Assembly: GCF_030064165.1 (NCBI RefSeq)
Contig: NZ_CP125947.1
Span: forward strand, 1,612,001-1,676,000
Direction: 5' to 3'
Source: Comamonas resistens
GTDB taxonomy: Bacteria > Pseudomonadota > Gammaproteobacteria > Burkholderiales > Burkholderiaceae_C
DNA: 64,000 nucleotides
In this document: in pieces, positions 1 through 8,853 of the stretch
Layout: every line of letters starts with the position of its first letter
Position numbering within the stretch: the first letter of the stretch is position 1
The notes under the pieces: model-generated
Databases searched by the model: none
What the model saw: only the letters and a program-made list of their open reading frames with translations
Told to the model about the DNA's origin: nothing
Program-made: the position numbers and the translations under genes

Positions 1-205
1 TAAAGCTTCAGCCTGCCGGTGTTCAGCCGCTGGCCTGAAGTCTGTTGCCCCGGTCGCGGGCAGCTTATCCACTCGACAGCTATCGCACCTGCCTCTTGGT
101 GTTCCCTGGCCTTTGTAGCGCAGCAGGCTTGCTGCCGCATACGTACGGTTTGGGCATTCAACTCTTTCCTTACTTCATCTGCCCTCAAGAAGGCAGCTGT
201 GTTCC
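1..205. other. Window edge, no gene recognised
   Basis: This stretch lies before the first gene. I see no convincing coding frame, RNA gene or clear promoter. It probably holds the 5' leader of the efflux operon, whose regulator is not visible here. Confidence 0.4.
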
Positions 206-1573
206 ATGTTCTATAGATCGATAGTGCCGGCGTCTTTGCCGGTCCAGGCGGCTGTACGTCATCACGATGGTGCCTCTTCCAGGCGCTGGTTGCGCCCTAG
301 TGCGCTGGCCTTGTGTCTGGCTGCTGCCCTGTCTGCCCAGGCTGCCGGGCCTGATGCGGCAGCGGCTCAACCCCGCGCCACCATTTCCGACCATGCCACG
401 CCCAAACTCAGCCTGAATCGGCTGATCGAGACCGTGCTGGATCACAACCCCGAGTTGCGCTCCGTGCAGCAGTCCAGCGTGACGGCACAGGCTGCGGTAG
501 TCAGTGCAGGTGCATTGCCCAACCCCAAGCTGGAGTGGAGCCGCGGTGACAACAAAGCCCGTATGGCCTCGGCCACGCCCGGCAGCGTGAATTCCGTGGG
601 GATTTCGGTGCCCATCGAGATGCCTTCGGTGCGCAGTGCCCGCATCGAAGCCGCCGAAGCCGGCCAGCGTGCCTCGGTGCATCAGATTGCAGCCTCCCGC
701 AATGCCTTGGTGGCCCAGGTCAAGCTCAAGGCTTATGAGGTGGTGCTGCGCCAGGCTCAGGTGCAGGCTGCGCATGATGCGGTCAAGCTGCTGGAGCAGG
801 CTCATGAGCGTGTCCGTGTGCGGGTAGCCAGCGGAGAGGCTGCGCGCTACGAAATCATCAAGGCCGACGCCGAGCTGATCAATGCGCGCCAGCAGGAGCA
901 GACAGCGCGATTGATGGTCGAACAGTCTCAACTCACGCTCAACCGCCTGGCCGCCGGCCAGTTGCCAGTGCGTTTTGATCTGGACCTGTCTTTGCAAGAC
1001 CCTGTGCAACTGGATGCACTGCAGCAGGGTATTGAGTCTCACCCCGAGTTGCTGCAGCTGCGCTCGGAAGTGGAAAAGGCCGAGGCCCAGAAGCAGGGTG
1101 CCAAGGCCGGCCGCTGGCCAGGGATTGAACTGCGTTATGCCCAGACCCGCGAGCCCGACATTCGCAACAACACCGTGGGCGTGAGCATGCAGATTCCGCT
1201 GTTTGACCAGCGTCGCGGCCCGATTGACGAGGCTGCTTCCGAAGAGCAGCGCGCACGGCTGCGTCTGGACGGGCGCAAGGCGGAGCTGCAGCAGCAGATG
1301 CTGCAGGCCAGCAAGGTGCTGGAGATGGCGCAGGTGCGCACCAAGGCCCTGGGAGAAGGATCGGTCAAGGAGGCGGAGGCAGCCTTGCGCGTGGCCGAGG
1401 CGGCCTATCGCTACGGCGAGCGCGGCATTCTCGACGTGCTGGATGCCCAACGGGTCTTGCGCACCGTGCGTGCCGATCTTCTGGAGGCCCGCTACCAGAT
1501 GCAATCCGCACGCATTGAGCTGGATTTTCTGGCTGGCCGCTATGCGGATGCCGCTGCAGCCATTGCGCGCTGA
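206..1573 (+). CDS. czcC: CzcC-like outer membrane factor of a heavy-metal RND efflux system
   Basis: This is the outer membrane channel of a tripartite metal efflux pump, expected to form a TolC-like trimer that carries the substrate across the outer membrane. The 455-residue product has a hydrophobic signal-peptide segment around residues 31-47 ending in AQAAG. The rest is the alanine- and glutamine-rich helical pattern of two outer membrane efflux protein repeats. It is the first gene of a czcCBA order, 55 bp before the membrane fusion gene. The start chosen is the ATG at 206; the Shine-Dalgarno match is weak and the N-terminus ahead of the signal core is long, so the true start is uncertain. 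Metal specificity cannot be read from this subunit. Confidence 0.88.
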   Translation: MFYRSIVPASLPVQAAVRHHDGASSRRWLRPSALALCLAAALSAQAAGPDAAAAQPRATISDHATPKLSLNRLIETVLDHNPELRSVQQSSVTAQAAVVSAGALPNPKLEWSRGDNKARMASATPGSVNSVGISVPIEMPSVRSARIEAAEAGQRASVHQIAASRNALVAQVKLKAYEVVLRQAQVQAAHDAVKLLEQAHERVRVRVASGEAARYEIIKADAELINARQQEQTARLMVEQSQLTLNRLAAGQLPVRFDLDLSLQDPVQLDALQQGIESHPELLQLRSEVEKAEAQKQGAKAGRWPGIELRYAQTREPDIRNNTVGVSMQIPLFDQRRGPIDEAASEEQRARLRLDGRKAELQQQMLQASKVLEMAQVRTKALGEGSVKEAEAALRVAEAAYRYGERGILDVLDAQRVLRTVRADLLEARYQMQSARIELDFLAGRYADAAAAIAR

Positions 1574-1628
1574 GGCCGCACTACCGATTTCACGCAGAGA
1601 CCGAGTTTTATTGTTTTAGGCACGCTTT

Positions 1629-2843
1629 ATGTCTTCTCAACACAGCATGTTTTCAGCGGGGCACCACCGCCCGGCTTCCCTGGTCCTGGCTCTGGCGATC
1701 GCCGGGTTGATTTCACTGACTCTGACAGCCTGCGGCAATGGTGAAAAACCTGCGACCGCCGTGGCGGAGCAGGTCAAGCCAGAGCTGGATCCTTCGGAAG
1801 TGATGGTTTCTCCAGAAATGGCCAGCAATTTCAAGGTTGCGGCCGTGACTCAGACCGAGCTGGCCTCGGTGCAGGAGATTGCAGGCCGCATTGAGGCCAA
1901 TGAGCGCAAGGTGACGCGCATTGGTGCCGTGGTCACCGGGCGCGTGACCGAGGTACTGGCAGAGGCCGGCGACCGCGTCAAGTCCGGTCAGGTTCTGGCG
2001 CGTGTGGCGAGCCCGGAGCTGACTTCGGCACAGCTGGCCTATATGCGTGCCAGTGCCACGGCCACCTTGGCGGAGCGATCTGTGGAGCGTGCGCGCCAGC
2101 TGATTGCCGCCGATGTGATCGGCTCTGCCGAGCTGCAGCGCCGCGAGTCCGAGGTGCAGATTGCCCGTGCCGAACTGCGCGCGGCGGGCGACCAGCTCAA
2201 GCTCATGGGACTGTCGGGCGATGCACTGACGCGCTTGCGAGGTCAGGGTAGCGTTGCGCCGGCTGCAGCCATTGCAGCCTCCTCGGCCGGCATCGTGATC
2301 GAGCGCCAGGTCAGCCAGGGGCAGGTAGCTCAGCCGGGTGACCCCTTGTTCACCGTGGCCGACCTGTCCAACGTCTGGGTGGTGGGGGCATTGCCCGAGC
2401 AGATGGCACGTAGCGTGCAAGTGGGTCAGGACGTTCAGGTTGATGTGCCGGCTCTTGGACTGACCGTGGAGGATCCACCTATCACCGGAAAGATCATTTA
2501 TGTGGGCGATACCGTATCGACGCAAACCCGCACGGTTGCCATTCGCACTCAGGTGGATAACAAGGATCTGGCCCTCAAGCCCCAGATGCTGGCGTCCATG
2601 AGGATTCAGGGAGCGGTTGAGAAAGTGCTGGCCATTCCCGCGGTCGCTGTGGTGCGCGAGAACGACAAAGACCATGTCTATGTGAAGAAGGCCGAGAACC
2701 ATTACCGCCTGACCCCCGTGGACCTGGGAGCCACCAGCGGTGGACAGCGTCCCGTGCTCAAGGGCCTGAGCGAAGGGGCTGAAATCGTGGTCGAGGGCGC
2801 TTTCCATTTGAACAACGAGCGCAAGCGCGCAGAGCTGGAGTAA
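1629..2843 (+). CDS. czcB: CzcB-like periplasmic adaptor (membrane fusion protein), lipoprotein
   Basis: This is the HlyD/CusB-family adaptor that links the inner-membrane RND pump to the outer membrane channel. The 404-residue protein starts with a hydrophobic signal followed by a lipobox ending at Cys35 (LTAC), so it should be lipid-anchored in the periplasm. The barrel-sandwich/lipoyl region (around GRVTEVLAEAGDRV), an alpha-hairpin rich in Ala, Glu and Arg, and a C-terminal beta-barrel follow in the usual order. The pump gene starts 4 bp after its stop codon, which indicates translational coupling. No histidine-rich metal-binding tail is visible, unlike some CzcB proteins. Confidence 0.9.
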   Translation: MSSQHSMFSAGHHRPASLVLALAIAGLISLTLTACGNGEKPATAVAEQVKPELDPSEVMVSPEMASNFKVAAVTQTELASVQEIAGRIEANERKVTRIGAVVTGRVTEVLAEAGDRVKSGQVLARVASPELTSAQLAYMRASATATLAERSVERARQLIAADVIGSAELQRRESEVQIARAELRAAGDQLKLMGLSGDALTRLRGQGSVAPAAAIAASSAGIVIERQVSQGQVAQPGDPLFTVADLSNVWVVGALPEQMARSVQVGQDVQVDVPALGLTVEDPPITGKIIYVGDTVSTQTRTVAIRTQVDNKDLALKPQMLASMRIQGAVEKVLAIPAVAVVRENDKDHVYVKKAENHYRLTPVDLGATSGGQRPVLKGLSEGAEIVVEGAFHLNNERKRAELE

Positions 2844-2847
2844 GCCC

Positions 2848-5800
2848 ATGATTGCCTCCATGATTCGTGCCGCGCTATCGCAGCGGCTGGTGGTGATCGT
2901 GCTTGCCCTGGTGATGTGCGGATTCGGCCTGCGTGCTGCCATGAATCTCTCGGTGGATGCATTCCCCGATGTGACCAATGTGCAGGTGCAGATCGCGACC
3001 GAAGCGCCAGGACGCTCGCCCGAGGAAATCGAGCGCTTCGTGACCGTACCGCTGGAAATCGCCATGACCGGCTTGCCGGGCCTGACGGAGATGCGCTCGC
3101 TCAACAAGAGCGGCCTGTCCATCATCACCCTGGTGTTCACCGATGCGACCGATGTGTACTTTGCCCGCCAACTGGTGACGGAGCGGCTGATCGAGGTCAC
3201 GCCGCGCATGCCGCAGGGCATTGTTCCCGTGCTGGGGCCTGTTTCCACAGGTTTGGGCGAGGTCTATCAGTACACGCTTGACCATCCCGACGACGGCAAG
3301 CGCGAGCTGACACAGGCCGAGCTGACCGAGCGGCGCACCATCCAGGACTGGGTGGCGCGTCCGTTGCTGCGCTCCATTCCCGGCGTGGCGGAAATCAACT
3401 CGCAAGGTGGCTATGTCAAGCAGTACCAGGTACTGGTGGACCCAAGCCGCTTGCGTCACTATGACCTGACCGTGCGCCAGGTGGTTCAGGCCGTGGCGGA
3501 TAACAATGCCAACGCCAGCGGCGGTATCCTGCCCCAGGTCACCGAGCAGTATCTGATTCGCGGCGTGGGCATGATCCGTTCGCTGGACGATATCGGCAAC
3601 ATCGTGCTCAAGGAGCAGGCAGGCATTCCCGTCTACGTGCGTGATGTGGCCACGGTGCAGATCGGCGCCGAAGTGCGCCAGGGCGCCATCATCAAGGGCG
3701 GCTATACCGAAGGTGTCTCCGGCATCGTGCTGATGATGCGCGGCGGCAATGCCAAGGAAGTGGTGACCCGCGTGAAGGAGCGCGTGGAGGAAATCAATTC
3801 CAAGGGCATGCTGCCTGGGGGTCTGCAGATCGTCTCGTACTACGACCGTACCGATCTGGTGGATTCTGCCTTGTGGACCGTTGGCAAGGTGCTGATCGAA
3901 GGCATCTTCCTGGTGGTCGTCGTGCTGTTCATCTTCCTGGGCGATGTGCGCTCCAGCCTGATCGTTGTGGCGACGCTCATCATCACGCCGCTGACGACTT
4001 TCATCCTAATGAACAAGTACGGCATCTCCGCCAATCTGATGTCTCTCGGGGGGCTGGCGATTGCCATCGGCCTGATGGTGGACGCGACCGTGGTGGTGGT
4101 GGAGAATGTCTTTCACAAGCTGGGGCAAGCGGGAAATAGCGTCGGGGAGCGCGTGCGTACTGTGCTGTCCGCTACTACAGAAGTAGCAACGCCGACCATT
4201 TTCGGTATTGCCATCATCATCCTGGTGTTCCTGCCATTGATGACGCTGCAGGGTATCGAAGGCAAGATGTTTGGGCCGCTGGCGCTGACGATCGCCATGG
4301 CGCTGGCGGTCTCGCTGGCAGTCTCGCTGTTCCTGTCGCCCGTGCTGTGCTCGTACTTCCTCAAGGGCGGCGCGGATCATGACACCAAGCTGATCGCCTT
4401 CCTCAAGCGCCACTACATGCGCCTGCTGGAGGCCGCGACATCGCGCAACCGCCTCACGCTGGCCGTGGCCGTGATTCTGCTGATTGGCTCTCTGGGCCTG
4501 TTTCCCTTTCTGGGCAAGTCCTTCATGCCGACCATGAAGGAGGGGGCGCTGACGCCTCAGATCAATCGCGTTCCCAGCATCTCGCTGGATGAATCCATTC
4601 GCATGGAAATGGCCGCGATGAAGGAGGTGGCGCAGGTCGATGGTGTGAAATCCGTGGTTTCCAAGCTGGGGCGTGGAGAGTCGCCGGCCGACCCTGCAGG
4701 TCCCAACGAGTCTGATCCCATCGTGCTGCTGGACCCCGAGTCCGAGCGCACGCAGGACGAGATCGATGAGGACATCCGTCAGCGCCTGTCCAAGATTCCT
4801 GGTGTTCAGATCGTGCTGTCCCAGCCGATTTCGGAGCGTGTGGACGAAATGGTGACGGGCGTGCGCTCGCAGCTGGCCATCAAGATCTTTGGCGACGAAC
4901 TCGATGAGCTCAAGGATGTGTCCGAGCAGGTGGCGCGAATCCTCAAGAGCGTGCATGGCAGCACGGACATTCGCATCGAGCGCCTGTCCGGCCAGCAGGC
5001 CTTGACCGTGGATATCGACCGCAAGGCGATTGCGCGCCATGGCCTCAATGTGGCCGATGTGCAAAGCGTGCTGGAGTCGGCCATTGGCGGCAAAGACGTG
5101 ACCACGCTGTATGAGGGCGAGCGCCGCTATGCCGTGGTGGTGCGCTTTCCTGAAGCCTTCCGCAGCTCGCCTGCATCGATTGGGGCAACGCTGCTGACCA
5201 CGGCGACCGGGGGGCAGGTGCCGTTGAACAATGTGGCACGCATCGAACTGGTGGACGGCCCTGCACAGATCAGCCGTGAAGGCGGCAAGCGCCGTGTGGT
5301 GGTGGGGGCCAATGTGGAAGGGCGTGACCTGGGTGGCTTTGTGACCGAGGTCGAGCAACGCCTGGCGCAGGAGGTGAAGCTGCCCGACGGCTACTACTTC
5401 AAGTTCGGTGGCCAGTTCGAGAACATGGAGCGTGCCATGGGGACGCTGCAGGTGATCGTGCCGCTGACCATTGCGGCCATCTTCTTCCTGCTGTTCCTGT
5501 TGTTCAACTCGGTCAAGCTGGCCAGTCTCATCATTCTGGTGCTGCCCTTTGCTTCGATTGGCGGTCTGATCGGCCTGTTCGTCACTGGCGAATATGTGAG
5601 CGTTCCCGCGTCGGTGGGCTTTATCGCGCTCTGGGGTATTGCCGTGCTCAATGGCGTGGTGTTGGTGACCTGCATCCGTCATCTGCGCGAAGACGGCATG
5701 AGCGTGCATGACGCCGTGCGCGAAGGCTGTGCTCAGCGTTTTCGTCCGGTGATGATGACCGCGACGGTGGCCTTGCTGGGGCTGGTGCCTTTTCTGTTTG

Positions 5801-5937
5801 CGACGGGACCAGGCTCTGAAGTCCAACGACCGCTGGCGATTGTGGTGATTGGCGGTCTGATTTCTTCGACGCTGCTGACGCTGGTGGTATTGCCCACGCT
5901 GTACCGCTGGTTTGATGAAAAGCCGAGGGAAGCGTAA
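2848..5937 (+). CDS. czcA: CzcA-family heavy-metal RND transporter (inner-membrane pump)
   Basis: This is the proton-driven inner-membrane pump of the system. At 1029 residues it has the usual HME-RND length, with one N-terminal membrane helix, a periplasmic porter domain, a central block of helices, a second periplasmic domain and a C-terminal helix block. The relay motif on the fourth helix reads AIG-LMV-DAT-VVV-VEN, with Asp412 and Glu419 present. Ala406 stands where Czc-type pumps have the first Asp of DFG. This resembles Cu/Ag-type (CusA) pumps more than CzcA itself, so the czcA symbol denotes family only and the metal is not determined. The next gene encodes a PII-like protein. Confidence 0.92.
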   Translation: MIASMIRAALSQRLVVIVLALVMCGFGLRAAMNLSVDAFPDVTNVQVQIATEAPGRSPEEIERFVTVPLEIAMTGLPGLTEMRSLNKSGLSIITLVFTDATDVYFARQLVTERLIEVTPRMPQGIVPVLGPVSTGLGEVYQYTLDHPDDGKRELTQAELTERRTIQDWVARPLLRSIPGVAEINSQGGYVKQYQVLVDPSRLRHYDLTVRQVVQAVADNNANASGGILPQVTEQYLIRGVGMIRSLDDIGNIVLKEQAGIPVYVRDVATVQIGAEVRQGAIIKGGYTEGVSGIVLMMRGGNAKEVVTRVKERVEEINSKGMLPGGLQIVSYYDRTDLVDSALWTVGKVLIEGIFLVVVVLFIFLGDVRSSLIVVATLIITPLTTFILMNKYGISANLMSLGGLAIAIGLMVDATVVVVENVFHKLGQAGNSVGERVRTVLSATTEVATPTIFGIAIIILVFLPLMTLQGIEGKMFGPLALTIAMALAVSLAVSLFLSPVLCSYFLKGGADHDTKLIAFLKRHYMRLLEAATSRNRLTLAVAVILLIGSLGLFPFLGKSFMPTMKEGALTPQINRVPSISLDESIRMEMAAMKEVAQVDGVKSVVSKLGRGESPADPAGPNESDPIVLLDPESERTQDEIDEDIRQRLSKIPGVQIVLSQPISERVDEMVTGVRSQLAIKIFGDELDELKDVSEQVARILKSVHGSTDIRIERLSGQQALTVDIDRKAIARHGLNVADVQSVLESAIGGKDVTTLYEGERRYAVVVRFPEAFRSSPASIGATLLTTATGGQVPLNNVARIELVDGPAQISREGGKRRVVVGANVEGRDLGGFVTEVEQRLAQEVKLPDGYYFKFGGQFENMERAMGTLQVIVPLTIAAIFFLLFLLFNSVKLASLIILVLPFASIGGLIGLFVTGEYVSVPASVGFIALWGIAVLNGVVLVTCIRHLREDGMSVHDAVREGCAQRFRPVMMTATVALLGLVPFLFATGPGSEVQRPLAIVVIGGLISSTLLTLVVLPTLYRWFDEKPREA

Positions 5938-6085
5938 GCCACCTGTGCGGCGTTGCCGCTTTCCCCTCTCTGGCGCTTGACGCCGGAGCGGGCGACACCG
6001 CTGCAACGGGGCAGCTCTTGCGCGGTGTCTCTGACTCAGTCAGCGCCGAATTTTGAAGGCGTGAACATGGATAGGAGAGAGAACG

Positions 6086-6418
6086 ATGACGATGAAAGAA
6101 ATCCGGGCCATCGTGCGACCGAGCCGGCTGGAGCGTTTGCGCGCAGCCTTGCGTGCCATTCCCAATTTTCCGGGCGTGACCCTTTTCAAGGCCGAAGGCT
6201 TTACTGCGCCTGCAGCGATAGACAAGCGTACCGTCAAGGATGAGCTGACCGATTTTTCGGACAAGCTGATGGTGTGCGTGATTGCCGATGAGTCCATGGT
6301 CGAGCCGATTCGTGAAGCCATTGTCAATGCCTGCCGTACCGGTCAGATCGGTGACGGATTGGTCTGGACGGTGGACATCGCCGAGATGCATCGCATCCGC
6401 GATGGTGAAGAGGTCTGA
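6086..6418 (+). CDS. PII-like protein of the metal-efflux-associated (PII-NG) group
   Basis: This 110-residue protein has the PII/GlnB-like ferredoxin fold pattern: MKEIRAIVRP at the start, a variable T-loop region, then VEPIREAIVNACRTGQIGDG, which matches the GlnB C-terminal signature. It lacks the uridylylated tyrosine T-loop of GlnB/GlnK. PII proteins encoded beside heavy-metal RND pumps form a recognised group (PII-NG). A role in sensing metal or nucleotide state for the pump is inference. It starts at the ATG at 6086, 8 bp after AGGAGAG, about 150 bp after the pump, with a terminator right behind it. Confidence 0.82.
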   Translation: MTMKEIRAIVRPSRLERLRAALRAIPNFPGVTLFKAEGFTAPAAIDKRTVKDELTDFSDKLMVCVIADESMVEPIREAIVNACRTGQIGDGLVWTVDIAEMHRIRDGEEV

Positions 6419-6440
6419 TACCGGCTGGGCAACAATTCGA

Positions 6441-6465
6441 AGGGGCGCCATGTGCGCCCCTTTTT
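6441..6465 (+). terminator. Rho-independent terminator of the efflux operon
   Basis: A 7-bp GC stem (GGGGCGC/GCGCCCC) with a short loop is followed by TTTTT. It lies 22 bp after the PII-like gene and ends the czcCBA-PII transcript. Confidence 0.85.
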
Positions 6466-6517
6466 CATGCGCTGAAGGAAAATTTCGCGATTTTCGAAAA
6501 TCGGGTCAAAAAGGCTG

Positions 6518-6526
6518 TGCTACAAT
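6518..6526 (+). promoter_or_regulatory. Putative extended -10 promoter for the tRNA cluster
   Basis: TGCTACAAT fits an extended -10 box (TGnTACAAT) 39 bp before tRNA-Ala. No good -35 is visible at 16-18 bp spacing, which is acceptable for an extended -10 promoter. Confidence 0.4.
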
Positions 6527-6565
6527 TTTTGTACTGCAGCGATGAGGCACTGTCTTGTTGCTCAA

Positions 6566-6641
<76 letters not shown>

Positions 6642-6686
6642 AAATTTTTGACGACTGATCGAAAGATCAGAAACGTTCTAGGAATT

Positions 6687-6762
6687 GACCCTATCGTCTA
6701 GAGGCCTAGGACATCACCCTTTCACGGTGAGTACCGGGGTTCGAATCCCCGTAGGGTCGCCA
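6687..6762 (+). tRNA. tRNA-Glu (TTC)
   Basis: The 76-nt cloverleaf has acceptor arms GACCCTA/TAGGGTC, anticodon TTC in the loop CTTTCAC, a T arm GGTTCGAATCC and an encoded CCA. It follows tRNA-Ala by 45 bp and is probably co-transcribed. Confidence 0.96.
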
Positions 6763-6810
6763 AGTTTGAAGCGCTTGCAGCTACATGATATGTAGCAAAG
6801 CTTCCTGCCA

Positions 6811-6887
6811 GGAGTGGTAGTTCAGTTGGTTAGAATACCGGCCTGTCACGCCGGGGGTCGCGGGTTCGAGTCCCGTCCACTCCGCCA
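6811..6887 (+). tRNA. tRNA-Asp (GTC)
   Basis: The 77-nt cloverleaf has acceptor arms GGAGTGG/CCACTCC, anticodon GTC in the loop CTGTCAC, and an encoded CCA. It is the last gene of the tRNA cluster, followed by a strong terminator. Confidence 0.96.
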
Positions 6888-6892
6888 GATAC

Positions 6893-6929
6893 AAAAACCG
6901 CCATCAAGCAATTGATGGCGGTTTTTTCT
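6893..6929 (+). terminator. Rho-independent terminator of the tRNA operon
   Basis: A 15-bp stem (AAAAACCGCCATCAA and its complement) with loop GCAA ends in a T tract. The A-rich left arm also makes it a plausible terminator for the convergent minus-strand SDR gene. Confidence 0.9.
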
Positions 6930-6984
6930 TTGCCTGAAAAGAAAACAGGCCTTCGTAAAGGCCATGTCTTCGATATGGATGGAA

Positions 6985-7743
6985 TTACTTGGGTGCCATG
7001 CGGATGGCGCCGTCCAGACGGATCACTTCGCCGTTGAGCATATCGTTGTCCAGGATATGTTTGACCAGCTTGGCATAGTCCTCGGGCTTGCCGAGGCGGC
7101 TGGGGAAGGGCACGCTGGCGGCCAGTGCATCCTGCACTTCCTGCGGCATGGTGAACAGCATGGGGGTGCCAAAGATGCCGGGCGCAATCGTCATATTGCG
7201 GATACCGCTGCGCGCCAGGTCGCGAGCGATGGGCAGGGTCATGCCGACGACACCACCCTTGGAGGCAGCATAGGCCGCCTGGCCGATCTGGCCGTCATAG
7301 GCTGCAACGCTGGCCGTGGAGATCAGCACACCACGCTCGCCGGTAGCTTCGGGCTCGTTCTTGCTCATGGCATCGGATGCCAGGCGAATCATGTTGAAGC
7401 TGCCAACCAGGTTGACCATGATGGTCTTGGTATAGGTGGCCAGGCTATGGGGGCCGTTCTTGCCCACGGTTTTTTCTGCAGGAGCAATGCCTGCACAGTT
7501 CACCAGGCCAACCAGCTTGCCCAGGCTGGTAGCCTTGGCCACCACGGCCTGACCATCGGCTTCGTTGCTGACATCGCAGCGCAGATAAACACCGGCGATT
7601 TCGCGCGCTACGGCCTCACCGCGCTCGGTGTTCATGTCCGCAATCACAACCTTGCCGCCATTGGCGGCCAGCATGCGGGCCGTGCCTTCTCCCAAACCCG
7701 AAGCACCGCCGGTGACGATGAATACCCGATCCTGAATTTGCAT
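6985..7743 (-). CDS. SDR-family 3-hydroxyacyl-CoA dehydrogenase-like protein
   Basis: This is a classical short-chain dehydrogenase of about 252 residues. The N-terminal NAD-binding motif is TGGASGLG, followed by the NCAG motif. The catalytic Ser lies in [11 protein letters not shown] and the Tyr-Lys pair in YAASK. It most resembles type II 3-hydroxyacyl-CoA dehydrogenases (HSD17B10-like), which act in beta-oxidation; the substrate is inferred. I chose the start MQIQDR because AGGAG lies 7 bp before it on the minus strand. An upstream in-frame ATG adds 13 unlikely residues. Confidence 0.88.
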   Translation of the reverse strand: MQIQDRVFIVTGGASGLGEGTARMLAANGGKVVIADMNTERGEAVAREIAGVYLRCDVSNEADGQAVVAKATSLGKLVGLVNCAGIAPAEKTVGKNGPHSLATYTKTIMVNLVGSFNMIRLASDAMSKNEPEATGERGVLISTASVAAYDGQIGQAAYAASKGGVVGMTLPIARDLARSGIRNMTIAPGIFGTPMLFTMPQEVQDALAASVPFPSRLGKPEDYAKLVKHILDNDMLNGEVIRLDGAIRMAPK

Positions 7744-7824
7744 GAGCTGTCTCCTGAAATGTGACGTTGACGTAAACGTCAATTATGCACAGAGACCGGC
7801 CAGTATTCGTATTGCGGAAAGCGC

Positions 7825-7858
7825 ACAAAAAAAAGCCCGGTCTCAAAAGGCCGGGCTT
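7825..7858 (-). terminator. Rho-independent terminator of the phasin gene
   Basis: Read on the minus strand, an 8-bp stem AAGCCCGG/CCGGGCTT is followed by eight T residues. It lies about 130 bp after the phasin stop codon and before the SDR start codon. Confidence 0.8.
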
Positions 7859-7987
7859 GAAGGGATCCGTGAAACGGGGGTTTCAGGAGGATCCAAGGAG
7901 ACAACTTGTGTGAGATCGTCTGATCTCGCATGCTGGCAATTATAGGTGTAAACCCTAGGTATTGCCAAGCCTGCAGAAAAACCTTGC

Positions 7988-8536
7988 TTAACGCTTGCCG
8001 CTGGAGGCGGTCTTCACCGCTTCGGCAGCGGTTTGGGTGGCGGCATTGAAGTTGGCTTCGGCGACGTCGGAGGCTTGCTTGACAGCCTTTTGCACGGAGT
8101 CAAAAGCGCTGTTGGCGGCAGAAACGGCGCTCTTCAGCACGGCCACGGCAGATTCGGAACCGGCGGGAGCGTTCTTGGCGGAAGTTTCCACCAGGCTGTT
8201 GAAGTTCTTGCGAGCTTCGGCGGACTGGGCTTCCAGGGCCTTGTTGAATTCGGCAGCGGTGCTGCTGGCGATGTCATACAGGTGGCGGCTGTAAGAAGCG
8301 GTCTTCTCTGCCAGGGGCTGGAACAGGCCGGCTTGCAGTGTCAACAGCTCTTGTGCGTCCTTGACGCTCAGAACAGCTTGTGTGTGCTGGGCAGCTTCGT
8401 TCAGGGCTGCGCGAGAAGCGGTGACATTCAGTTCCACCAGCTTTTCCACGCCGGCGAAAGCCTTGCTGGTCAGGCCGAACAGGGTTTCGATGTTGGCTTT
8501 GTGGGCGCTCAGGATTTGGTCAGGGGTCAGGCTCAT
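7988..8536 (-). CDS. phaP: Phasin family protein (polyhydroxyalkanoate granule-associated)
   Basis: The 182-residue protein is alanine-rich, free of cysteine and predicted to be almost entirely helical. The N-terminus [20 protein letters not shown] and the amphipathic helices that follow match the phasin (PhaP) family of Ralstonia and Comamonas. Phasins coat polyhydroxyalkanoate granules and control their size. The gene is monocistronic, with its own terminator. Upstream lie two copies of a 15-bp repeat that could be the operator of the PhaR repressor. The exact phaP paralogue number cannot be assigned. Confidence 0.9.
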   Translation of the reverse strand: MSLTPDQILSAHKANIETLFGLTSKAFAGVEKLVELNVTASRAALNEAAQHTQAVLSVKDAQELLTLQAGLFQPLAEKTASYSRHLYDIASSTAAEFNKALEAQSAEARKNFNSLVETSAKNAPAGSESAVAVLKSAVSAANSAFDSVQKAVKQASDVAEANFNAATQTAAEAVKTASSGKR

Positions 8537-8853
8537 TTCAATGCTCCAAATTTACGGATCTAACAAAGGGATCGGACCGGAGAAACATCTGCTCTGACAT
8601 GATCATTCTCCTTGAATGACTTTATGTTGCAGTGCAGCATGGAATGAATTGTGAAAGAGTTTCTTCGGCAATGCAAGCATTAAATTGTTGCAGTGCAGCA
8701 CAAAAGATTGATGACTGTTGTTTTTGAGTAAGTATTTGATTTCTCTCAACTTTGTTATGTCGGATAACTGACTTTGAGAGAGGCAGGCATTAGCTTGTGT
8801 ACCCATGTCGCCTGTGTGCTGACGGCTTTCAAGGCGGGCTGCAAAATGCCTGA
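8537..8853. other. Intergenic region between phasin and thioesterase
   Basis: This 317-bp AT-richer region separates two divergent genes and must hold both promoters. The recognisable content is the pair of 15-bp repeats at 8625 and 8686, annotated separately. I see no further gene. Confidence 0.6.
8625..8700. promoter_or_regulatory. Two 15-bp direct repeats, putative PhaR operators
   Basis: TGTTGCAGTGCAGCA occurs at 8625-8639 and identically at 8686-8700, 61 bp apart (about six helical turns). Each contains TGC/GCA half-sites like those described for PhaR, the repressor of phasin genes. They lie about 90 and 150 bp before the phasin start. PhaR binding is inferred. Confidence 0.55.

Noticed and set aside
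185..1504. Long open frame on the minus strand opposite czcC
   Set aside because: It is a high-GC antisense shadow with His/Gln/Leu-rich low-complexity translation; the plus strand encodes a clear efflux protein.
6766..6810. Hairpin GCTACA/TGTAGC between tRNA-Glu and tRNA-Asp as a terminator
   Set aside because: The stem is short and lacks a T tract. It is more likely a processing spacer or a fragment of the dispersed repeat family.
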